Source: Rotaria sp. Silwood1 | Lineage: Eukaryota; Rotifera; Eurotatoria; Philodinida; Philodinidae | Assembly: GCA_905250075.1 (NCBI GenBank) | Contig: CAJNOP010000295.1 | Location: forward strand, 1 to 64,000 | Direction: 5' to 3' | Length of the DNA stretch: 64,000 nt | Shown: positions 36,445 to 46,800 of the stretch, in pieces | How positions within the stretch are numbered: position 1 is the first letter of the stretch | Layout: each line of letters starts with the position of its first letter | Notes under the pieces: model-generated | The model's input: only the letters and a program-made list of their open reading frames with translations | The model's database searches: none | What the model was told of the DNA's origin: nothing | Program-made: the position numbers and the translations under genes

Positions 36445-39400
36445 TCATATACATCGTGGTATTAATTTAATTGTCTATAAAAAAGAATAAATCAGTTGGA
36501 CCGTTATTTAATTCTCATCAAAAAAAACTTTACCAATCGTACTTGATTTCGTTTATCATTTGATTGTAGTTGTCTTAAAATATTAGCATGAGAGTGATTT
36601 TCTATTCTATCTTCTTCTTCGTTTATACTCAATTGTTGTTTTATTTCACTATTGTAATTATCATTTTTATTGTTATGCTGTTGTTGACTACTTCCACTAT
36701 AGGCACTGCTAATAGTAGTTTCACGATTTAAATGTTCTTGTTCATGAATTTCATCAATTGTTGTCGGTTTAGTTTCAGAACGACAAGTGCCCCATGCAGT
36801 CTAATTTATAGAGTTTTTATTTTAGAAAAAAAAATTTATTTGAAACATCATCATTGGCAAGGTAAATCTATTGACATTAGAGAAAATCTCTGCACCTTAT
36901 CTTGAAGTATAACTTTTCTTTTTAAGGAGTTTGTATCTTAGATTACTTTCAAAATCAATTGAATATATCAGACTAATTATTATCTTCTATTCTGAAATGT
37001 AAGTACACTTCTCAAGGAAAACTTCTTCTAAATATACTACAAAATTCTCTTGTATACGGAAAAGATTTCAATAGATGTTTTCACTTTCATTCTGGCTTCT
37101 TCTGTTGAGTTCTTCATGATACAAAAATACAACATTTAGGTTTTCTCAACAGTTAGATATTTATTCTTCTACTTACTTTTCTTAATTCTAGAAGATTCTG
37201 AATCATAAAACGAATACGTGCTGATATTTTTTCTTCTTTGACAATAGTATTTAATTCACAATAAAGTTTTTCCAATTTGGACTTCTTTGTATGCTAAAAC
37301 AAAATTTCAAATTTAACAGTTGAATCTACAAAAGTGAACATACTTTTTTCTTAGCTTTAGCATCAAGTTTGTCACCAATAGCACGTAAAAGATCACATAA
37401 ACATTCAAGACTTACTTCATCAGTTTTATCACGAAGTAAATATTCAATACAATCATATATAATAGTATCAGTTAACATTTGTACTTGAAATAGCTCACCA
37501 ATAAAACTAAAATAATCAAAAGATTTTACTTTTGTTTTTGTATCATATAGAATTTTACATCCATATGCGACAGAATTTCCTTCATAATAAATCAGATTTT
37601 AATGACAAGAAAAGCAAACGTTGATTCTAATAAGAATGCATAAGAAGAATTTTCATATATCAAAGAATAAATATTGTAGGTTTTCTTTATTGATGATAGC
37701 TTTTAGTGAATTGAAGAAAAAACAAATTGAAATTAATCTTTTAATAAATCTTATGAGATTGAAAGCTATACGTATCGGATATCATCATATGATTGCGAAA
37801 ATATCTCAATTATATTAAATCGAGAAATGTCATAATAGTTCCAAATCCCGAAAAATCATATTTTTCTTGTCCCACAGGACACTCAGGACACGTTAAATTT
37901 ATTTTTTCTGCTGGATTCTGATCAAAATTGTTTAATCGAATCGTAACCAGAATATTCTCGAAGCTTAAGCACAAAATCATAAATTCTTGCAAAAAAAAGC
38001 GATCTATAAGACAGTAAAAATTTGAACTAACAGAATCATTTATGAACGACAATCACATTCGAAAACCAAATCAGCCATCGATCATAACATGACTAGAATT
38101 ATACAGTGAGTAAAAGACAAATTTTTAAAGGGTCTGGGACTAAGAGAACAAAACATTCGAACCGTAATAAAAAAAATAAGAGTTAAATTTTCTATGATTT
38201 CTAGTGAACTATCTTATATTATCATATAACAATCAAAGAAAAATTCAGGCAAGATAATAACAAGCATGACATTCGTCAGCTGACTTGATCTCAAATGAAT
38301 AAGTTCTTCAAAACTTTGATCTCTCATATCTTAAAGCGGATTCTAACAGTCTAATCTATTTATCGTTATCATCATATAAACCTTTTCCGCTCTATTTTAT
38401 TGTCGTTTTTACTATTAATTTGTAGTTCATAAAAATACCTACACAATATTGCCTAATTTTCTTCTTTTAGCTTTAATAAGATCTTCTAATTTTTCAGCTT
38501 CTTCTTGATGTTTTTTCTCATCTGTTATCGCTTCAAGTTCGAGTTTTCTTTTTTCATATTCGATTTCTTGTATATCATCAGTATTGAATTCTTTTCGACA
38601 ACATATTATTAATAATTGACGAAATCTATATTTTTCTGATCTGCCATCTTGATCTATTACGTCAACGTGTTTCTAGAAGACAAATTCAAAAAATTTAAAT
38701 CGATAATAGAAAATATACTTTTCGAAATTGTCTACATAATTTTGCGTATAGAAAACCATATTGTGGTTCATCAACAGCCTAATACACGAAACATATTTAG
38801 TGTAATTAATAAACACTAAGAAGAAAATTTACTTTAGAATGCAATATCATAACCATTCCTTGTAGTTTTTCATAAGAATCAATTTCTAAAGTTGCAAGTT
38901 GGTTTTGTAATTGATCATATGTTTGTGGTGTTAATTTATTTAATATGGATCTAACATCACATAAAAATCTATTATCAGCATCAATTTTATGTTGGTCGAC
39001 TGGAATGTAAGTATTTTTAACTTGATTACTAAAATCAGGTTCAGTTGATACATGAATTTCTATTTTATGACTTGAACCGCTTGTTAGACTTGGATTATTT
39101 TGATCATGTGTTAATGATTTCCGATTAGTACGTAATGATTTTTGACGACATGCACGATTCTTGCGTCGTTGACTGGTTGTATCAGTATATGAATGACTTG
39201 TATTATCATTACTATTATTTTTGTCACATTGATTAACAACAATATCAAGACCAACAAGACGTTGTGGAACCGGAAATGGGGCTGAACTATCACGAATACG
39301 TAAAAGTTCTTGACGATCATAATGGAAACGTTTTTTTTGGGGATACCAAAGATTTTTCATCATTGATTATTAGTGTTTGTTGTGATTTCAGCAAATTCTT

Positions 39401-40965
39401 ACTACTTTCTTCATTCACGGAAGATATTTGATTATCAGACTAAATAATCATAAAGAAAAGAAAAACAATTTCGATAATCAATTCGATGTTGTCTTCTATA
39501 ATGCTTAGCCTCTGTTACGATGTTTTTTTTTCTAAACTAATATATTGGTTATGCATAAATTTACTAAAGAAAATGAACAATCAAGTATCATCATTTTCTA
39601 TGCCATGTTATGATTGTAAACAAAAATCTTAGAAGTATGAATGTAAGTTGATGCACTTAGAACTTCTTTGTACTCTACATCAGCATTATCATGACTTTTA
39701 TTAGCTGACTATTGAAATTGAATTTAAATCGAAAAGATTTGGTTATATGTCAAACATCAATGGTGTATTGTATGATTGGAAAAACAAATATTTCAAATAA
39801 AAATTTCGAAGAATATTTAATATATTCATTTTTATACCTTATTTATTTGAATATTGGAAGAATTAGCAAGTATGTCAGCAGATTGTTGTGGAACTTTAGC
39901 TTGTTTTTTTGTTTTATTTGTTGATTTAACTGTATTTGTCGTAGTTGATTCAATAGGTCGATTTTCACTCATTATTATTGTTGAAGATCCCGCTGATATC
40001 GTCGTAGCCGAAGTTATGGATTGTGTAGAAACTTCTACGGGTTTATGTAGTACTGAATCAACAGGAAATAATGATTTTTTCTTTCGTCTTTTCTTTCTTC
40101 TAGATGATATTATTGGTGCACAGAAATTCGATTGTTGAATATGTTGTGCTATTGTAGGCTGATATGCTGCTACAGTTGATTCATCGATCTATAAAAAAAG
40201 AAATTTCACTTTGATTTATTTGGTTTATATAAGAGAATATGTATACTTTTGTATCTTGTATTCGATGAATTTGTATTTGTTCTGTTAAATCAGAGAGTGT
40301 ATCTGGTGGCTTCTGTAGTGTTTTTGGTTGATTGGGAATTGTTGACGGTACTGGAGACGTTGGATAAGCTGATAAAAACAAAAAAACAACAAGAAATTTA
40401 TTTATTTTATAAATAAGAAAAAATTTACTTGGAAACAATGGTTGTGAATAACCAGTTGATACTGATGGAAGACTATTATTTCTCGGTGCATACATTAAAG
40501 AATATTCATTTTGTGAGATCAAATGTGAATAATTTACATTTGCATGTGATGGTTGTAGTAAAGAAACCGTTGAAGAATTCTGTTAAGAAAGAATATTTGA
40601 CATAATATCTATCAAAGTTTTCTTGTTAGACTAACCATTGGTCGTAGATTATTGGCAGATATAAATAATGTTGGAGGAACATGAAATCGTTGAGGATAAT
40701 CTTCAGGCATTTGTTGATTGATATACTAAATAGATATGTAAAGTTTATTTAAAATTAAAAGAAATTTTATATTTACTGGTTGATGATTCATTCGTAATTC
40801 ATATGGTGCTTGATTCCATACTTGTACAGGGGATGCTAAAAAGAAATATAATTTCAATAATAATTTTGATAAGTTAATCTTACGTTGTTCTATACGATTA
40901 TTTGATATATAAAATCCTGATATCTGTGGATGTGATGCTGCTGAATTCGAATAAAATGATGCTTG
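36445..40965 (-). pseudogene. eIF4G (translation initiation scaffold) with a +1 frameshift and a disrupted 5' side
   Basis: Exons on minus: ~40965-40884, 40835-40777, 40725-40636, 40579-40429, 40368-40247, 40188-39838, 39439-38833, 38778-38719, 38672-38443, 37506-37344, 37293-37177, 36800-36534, 36474-36445. The N-terminal exons are Pro/Ser/Gln-rich. The 607-nt exon carries the eIF4E-binding motif YDRQELL and then opens the MIF4G domain (VRSILNKLTPQTYDQLQNQL; LYAKLCRQF; then FIGELFQVQMLTDTIIYDC; ISARIRFMIQNLLELR). These bind eIF4E and eIF4A to recruit ribosomes to capped mRNA. All other exons keep phase, but this one is 3n+1: an A8 run (T8 at 39331-39338) breaks the frame just before YDRQELL. 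No MA3 or W2 domain follows; it ends at TIKLIPRCI. A transposon sits at its 5' edge. It could be a decaying paralog or an assembly indel. Confidence 0.85.
37507..38442 (-). other. Long intron inside eIF4G
   Basis: A 936-nt intron between the two halves of the MIF4G domain. The donor GTAGGT and acceptor TATTTTAG are phase-matched. Short open frames on both strands inside it show no domain. Confidence 0.65.
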
Positions 40966-42845
40966 CCCATGGTGTAAATTTCTGCGAAAAAAACGCGTTC
41001 TGAAAACGCATTTTTCCATAGCTGCGAAACGCGTTAATGCTGACCGGTTTGACGCGTTTCACATCTGCTAAAACAAACGCTGTGTAACGATTGTTTTTGT
41101 GAAAAATTTCGCAGCGTTTCTGAAACTGTGGTGTCGTAAATTCTAGATGGAAAAAAAATTGAAAATCGTCAATGACTTCATAGATCTTGAATTGCAGGTA
41201 CAATTTATGTATTCGTTTACATTTTTTCATAGCCTTTAGAACTATAACTTACATGAATGTTGATGCAGCCAAGACACGGATTCGAACACGAGAACATAGG
41301 AGTATAAGACATGTATACAAACCGTTCAACTAAAATAATCTAATGATATAAGTGTTTATTCTACTGTCATTTAGAGTCCCGCGTAAACTTACTAAATTAG
41401 ATTTTCAGTTTCCATTCCACTGAATTAAAAATTATCATTTCTTTGGTGCCTATGTCCAATTACGAGTGTGGTCTTTTCTTGATACATTTTTTATTTAAAC
41501 TCTTTCAGATTTAAATTTAGACACACAATAGAAACGAATTTAATCGATTTACACTGTATTTAATATATAAAAAATTAAATTTCTTATATATAAACTTTAA
41601 AAAATTTAAAATTTAATCTTTTATTTATTTTCTTGATTAGTAGATTTTTGTAAATGTAAATCCGTCATCATTTTATCCAATTACATCAATAAATGAAAAG
41701 AGTTTTCTTTTGTCAATCGAATCGCTTTTATTAAAAAGTCACTCTTACTTCAACAATGTACAAACAAAAATCATGTTTACTAGTATTGTACACAGTATCA
41801 TTAGTTATTATCAATTAGTTCGAGTATGAACTCAAACTAATAATTATTCAAATTATAGATAACGCGATAATTCTTTTGTTCACAAATAACCAAAGAGAGT
41901 TGCTATACTAATTATATTAGTATCAGTCTTTACTAAATCTTTTCGAAATGCTCAATATTTAAAACGACCTGTCCACGTAAAACGTGATTCAGTCACGCTT
42001 TATTTGTTTTATTTCAAACAAATGACTCGATCTCTAGAATTCAATGCATTTGCAATCTTAGACAAAAAATTGTGCTTGTCAAAATGAGACACCGCAAATT
42101 TGTCTGTAACTTCTCATTCATTACAAACTAGCGTGGCGGAATCATCTCCCTCCGTGGACAAGTCGGAAACAATTCTTAAGTAAACCTTACGAAACACGTT
42201 TTCTTTCAATAAAAACGTGGTGAAATGAGTTTTTAAGTAAGAAAAATATTTTTTTGTTACACTTTGATGTTTTACATTAGTCTCACGTCGAATTAGGTCT
42301 AGATAACAGCCTAGCAGCCTAAAAATTTCCAAGACTTTGATTTTAGTCTTGCCTTCATAAAATCCTGGGTCATGATTTTCACGTACAAAAATAGTGCAAG
42401 GAGCAAAACTTTCAAGTGCTATTTCATATCATTTCCAAAGTAATTTTAAAGAATTTACTTTGCTTAACTCCTATGCTTTGTGTTGGTGAATTTCTGCAAG
42501 ATTCTGTATGCAGAATGGATATATTTTGCATCATTCCAAGCAAAAACAATGCAACACACATTTGAAAAAGAAACGCGTTTTACGTTTCCCCCAATTTGTA
42601 TCTGTGGAACGCGTCGCCTGTCGACCAAAGTGCGCTCAACAGCATTTTAATTCGGAAACGCCTCGAAACGCAATCTTGAAAAAAGCGTTTCGGATCGTTT
42701 CAAAAAACGACTATGGCAAAACGCATTTTATGTAAGTAAGAATGCTGCGAAACGCGTCCTATATTGCAAAAACGTTGCGAAACGCATGCTACAATCTTGG
42801 AAACGCGTTACGCAGTCCGTTTCCTTCAATTTTTTACTCCATGGG
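40966..42845. mobile_element. Non-autonomous DNA transposon, GAAACGCG subterminal repeats
   Basis: Ends are CCCATGG-TGTAAA (40966-40978) and the complement of CCCATGG-AGTAAA (42833-42845). About 150 bp inside the left end and about 270 bp inside the right end are filled with AAACGCG/CGCGTTT motifs in both orientations. The middle is AT-rich with no transposase. Size is 1880 bp. The outer context TTG-CCCATG...CATGGG-TG matches the element at 20828-22832, although the subterminal motif differs. CCATGG or CATG at both ends could be a target duplication, or part of the inverted repeat. It interrupts the eIF4G exon that begins ...GQASFYSNSAASH. Confidence 0.72.
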
Positions 42846-45145
42846 TGATCTGTATTATTCATTGTGGAATGTGAATGTGGCTGGTTTATGGATTTTTTTG
42901 AATGTGAATCTAGAAAAAAGAAATTTTAGTTCATATGTTGCATATATTAGAAAAAAATGCTTGTATTGTAGTAATTTGAAGTGTAATTACATTATCTGGC
43001 ATCTTTTTTTTATATCTTGAAAGCTTTTGTTTATAAACTCAACTTTTTCTCTCACGAAAAATTTCGTGATCAATTAGCAATGAATATTTATCATAACAAT
43101 CTTAATCTAATATTCTTTATCGTCTTCATTCAATCTTAAATCAATTTTTATTGTAAATGATAATTTGGGCACTCTATTTCAGGAAAATGTTTCACGAATT
43201 GTTTTTGATTTCAATAGCAACTAACAGATTTTCGATACTAATTACATAGTTACTGTGTATCATAGATCTATATTAGCAGCATAGACTGTACAAGGTTTAG
43301 GAGTAGGATAGATTTCATTAGATTTATAGGTGAATGTAACAGTTATTTTCAATTTTAAATTCTTTTTCGTCTTTTGTATTATCCAAATTCTTAACTGTTG
43401 TATTTCTGAGTCGATTTCCATCATCTTCTATATGGATACGCAAATAGAAAAATAATTATCAGATGCGAGAAAACATATTTCACGTATGAACTATTGCGAT
43501 AAAATGGATAGTTTCAAGTTCAATAAGGAGTATTGAACAACTGAAAGTTTCTGTTGAAGTAAATAGTAATTTATCATAGAAACTCCTGTGATCAAGAATG
43601 TAAGTCATCTTCGTAATTAAAATTGATTTGCTCTCCAACAGTTTCAAACTGAAATAGAATTACAATGGTAAAAATTTTGTTCAAAGATGTATATTCAAGC
43701 TATCTGAATGAATATTCTTTTTCAATTTTTTATTAGTTTCAAATCCAACTAAATGATATTTTTCTATTCTCTTCTCGATGCTAAATTGGAATCGAATATT
43801 TTCAAGTTGTTTCAGAACTAACATTGAGAGAAAATTGGCATTTACAAAGAATGACTCATTTTTCGGTTTATGTGCTGAGTTTTCTACGTAATTTAACACT
43901 TTAATTAAAATAAAAACGATACATTTGTAAATATTTTATCAGGTTTTATTCAGTTTTATATATAAGTAAATAATAAAAACAATCTCTTTGAATATTGCAT
44001 ATCCTATACGTTCCTTTAAATACGATTAATGCATAAATCAAAAAAAAATATAATTTCCTCGTGTAAAATGATAAAAACAATTCAAAACTATCTTTAACAA
44101 TGTAAACTTTGTTTTTTTTATCTTCATAGGGATGCGAGTATGAGTAGATGCAAATAGGTATGGGCGAAGATCTTTTTTGGCGACTCAGGTTGAACTGTAG
44201 GTTTAAGATGAATTATGTATGTTGGTGTACTTGTTGTCATCTAAGTTCACATTATGCCAGAAAAACAGCAACAAAAAGTCGAATAAACACATGTAATTAA
44301 TACTATAATTATTCAATTACAGCATTTGACCTCCTCAACAGTTTGTCTTTAAACGTAACAAAAAGATATGAAAAATGAACGGTAAGAACATGATCTAAAA
44401 GTTCGTAAACTATCATGTTCACATAATTTTGGCTTGTTTTTTATTTTTCTTTTTTCAGTAATAAACATTTGATTCGAATTTAGTTGGTTAGCTTGTTAAT
44501 TTTAAGAACGAGAAAACGTGCAGAAGTCTCTACGTCAGTTTCCAACACTTTTAGTTTTAATCATAGTTAAAATAATCTTCGAAGCAAATAATATTGACCA
44601 AATTTCGTTTATCCATAACAGTATATTTAGCCGATTATAGGTAACTATTCACGTCTATTAGTATATTAGTTTTTCTTGATAAACATCATAGCATGGGTGT
44701 CTATTAACCTCAAGGTTATGGGTCATCTTGCTAAACATTTTCTCATGTGATCACTGCATTCTAACTATTTATTTATCATTCAATACAAAGAGTCGTCAAC
44801 ATCCACATTCGAACTCGTCTGCTTATTATTTTTATAGCTATGTTAGTATTTGACGTACATATAATTAACTTGAGAACAAGTATCAAAACAAAAATAGAAC
44901 TTTCTATTCTTTCGAGCATATGGAATCGTTTCGCTTGAATAAATACATCAGTAAACAAGATTATGAAGTCTGTGAATCAAAATCTGATATGGTTAGCATA
45001 TTCCACATATTTTTATATGATTGATTCTAAACTTATGTGATGGATTTATTAGTGAGAATTCTATGTTCTACAGCAGTTTTTTGGAAGATTAACATTGTGT
45101 TCTGTGTATGCTGAGACCTATCATATCGTTTCTTCACTCAAGTTT
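42846..45145. other. Upstream side of eIF4G, no firm exon
   Basis: Any first exon of eIF4G must lie here, and the complement of 42846-42870 offers an acceptor (AATACAG) joining in frame to the exon beyond the transposon. I could not identify the start codon exon. One G-rich telomere-like arm without partner lies at 44129-44163. Confidence 0.4.
44129..44163. repeat. Single degenerate telomere-like G arm
   Basis: GGGATGCGAGTATGAGTAG and on, with no C-rich partner nearby; it looks like an eroded or one-sided copy. Confidence 0.35.
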
Positions 45146-45959
45146 TCAAAACATTTGATGATAGAAGGAATATTTTTTGAGTAGAAACTCGTAAAACACT
45201 AGAGCCAGTATCACACATATATAGACGCTGATAGGTACGCTACTTTGTTTCTCCATGATATTGAGACGCTTGAGAACATCATCGATAGCTGTTTTTAATT
45301 TGTCAACGCTGTTAATATTGTATTCGATTGTAATAGAGACTCTTAAGTTTTCTTGGTCGTGCAGAATTTTTTCGGTATTATCAGTCAATGTTTCCTTCGA
45401 TCGTAATAACTTTTCATGATCATTGGTGACAAGAATATCTTCATTTTGTTTTTCATGTTGGTCGTGCTTCTCTTTTTTGTCGATCAGCTCATTTTGACAG
45501 TCTTCAATCGGTTTCTTATTCATTCTATCAATTTCGTCAATCGTTTGTTTTAGCTCGTTCTCGTATTGATCGACAATTGCACGTATAGACATGAATGCTT
45601 CTGTGATTCTGCCTTTGTTAACATTTTCATTCGAATTGATCATTTGTCGTACATTTTTTAAAGCTTCTTTCAAAGATAATTGCACGCTTTCAAGATCATG
45701 TTTCAGCTAAATTCAATGAAAAGCTTTTTAATGAAACAAAACATACACAGTATCGAATACTGACCTCTTTCTCTACTTGTTCTATAATGTCGTTAATGGC
45801 TACAAAGTTGTGGTCATAGTGTTTAGACAATTGATAGACACAGCAGATCACTTTTTTGCAGTTGTAACACCAATACTTCAGGTTTTCATCCGGATGTATA
45901 TCGCGTCGCATGGGTTCTAAAGGTTTTAGCTTAATAGACACTCTTTCCTGTGTGGTAAT
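45146..45959 (-). CDS. B-box-like / coiled-coil / membrane-anchor protein (5' exon not found)
   Basis: Two exons on minus: one from an acceptor (CCACACAG) near 45953 to 45765, then 45706-45146, joined in phase 0 across a 58-nt intron. The first holds a B-box-type zinc finger: WCYNCKKVICCVYQLSKHYDHNF, with the C-x2-C-x4-C and H-x2-H ligands, but one Cys position reads Tyr and the first ligand Cys is not in this exon. A long coiled coil follows (LKHDLESVQLSLKEALKNVRQM ... KKEKHDQHEKQNEDILVTND). The last ~30 residues are hydrophobic (VPISVYICVILALVFYEFLL) then basic, as in a tail anchor. It resembles TRIM-like proteins without RING in view. A RING or start exon upstream was not found, so it may be partial. 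Confidence 0.6.
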
Positions 45960-46743
45960 AGCTATGCATTTAAAAAATAATAGTACATTGACTCATCTCA
46001 AATGTGGTAAAAAAGAATCAGTAATTAAGATTATGAAAATTAACATAATAATTTTTTTATCGTTTAAAAATGAAAGTGATAAAATGAGAATGATGACAAA
46101 ATAATGGAGAGACTTTGACTTTTTTGAAATCATGCAATTTTCAAAAGTTTTCTTGTGAATCTTTATAGTATCTATGGAAACTACCGCCAGCTTTTAAGAT
46201 GGTACCATATCTTAGGAACCCAAACTCAATAAAAATACAAGCGTATGTTTTTTTGAGTTTCGATCATCTTTCTGTAGCATCGTTGGTTAATAGGGGTCCG
46301 GGGCGGATAGGGTCGTGAAAAACTGACCTGTTTTGAGTCCTGATAGTTACGCGAGTAAGAAAGTACACTTAGATTGATAGATTAGCACGGTATATCGCGC
46401 AACCGATCGAATCGTTGGCTTCTTCTTTTTAGTGTTTAGAAAATAGAGTTGTACCTGAATTATTCAATGCCATTCCAAGCGATCAACAATGATACGATTG
46501 AATTGTATTTTAATCTAAAAGTAATACAAAAAAAAATATTTCAGGTTTAGTTCATGATGAAGATAATATCTAGGTATAAAGATAAAACTGGTTTTGGTTT
46601 CTCTCCCTGGTTGTACCCTTTTTCTGACATTTGTGAAGTAGGCTAGAGCCATCTCAATTTAAATAGTCCGTCGTAATGATTCACTTCATTGCAGATTAGT
46701 CAGCAGATAATTCTCAAGTAGCCTTTAACCACTATCAATAATT
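45960..46743. other. Spacer upstream of the retrotransposon
   Basis: No exon seen. A GC-rich patch at 46290-46315 (GGGGTCCGGGGCGGATAGGG) stands out from the AT-rich surroundings and may be a transposon end without its partner. Confidence 0.35.
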
Positions 46744-46755
46744 TGATGTCAATAA
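46744..46755. repeat. Target-site duplication, left copy
   Basis: TGATGTCAATAA, identical to 50830-50841 on the other side of the retrotransposon. Confidence 0.65.
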
Positions 46756-46800
46756 GTCTCTGGAGGACATCATCTAGAGACAGCTACATTCTATTAATCA

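Noticed and set aside
41250-41345. tRNA-like A-box and B-box spacing (TAGTTGAACGG ... GTTCGAATCC) on the minus strand
   Set aside because: The T stem and D stem do not pair and no anticodon stem forms, so it is not a tRNA gene. It could be a decayed SINE fragment, but there is too little to support that.
42508-43020. Two open frames of 75 and 92 codons over the right end of the transposon
   Set aside because: They run through the GAAACGCG subterminal array and show no domain; no splice evidence.
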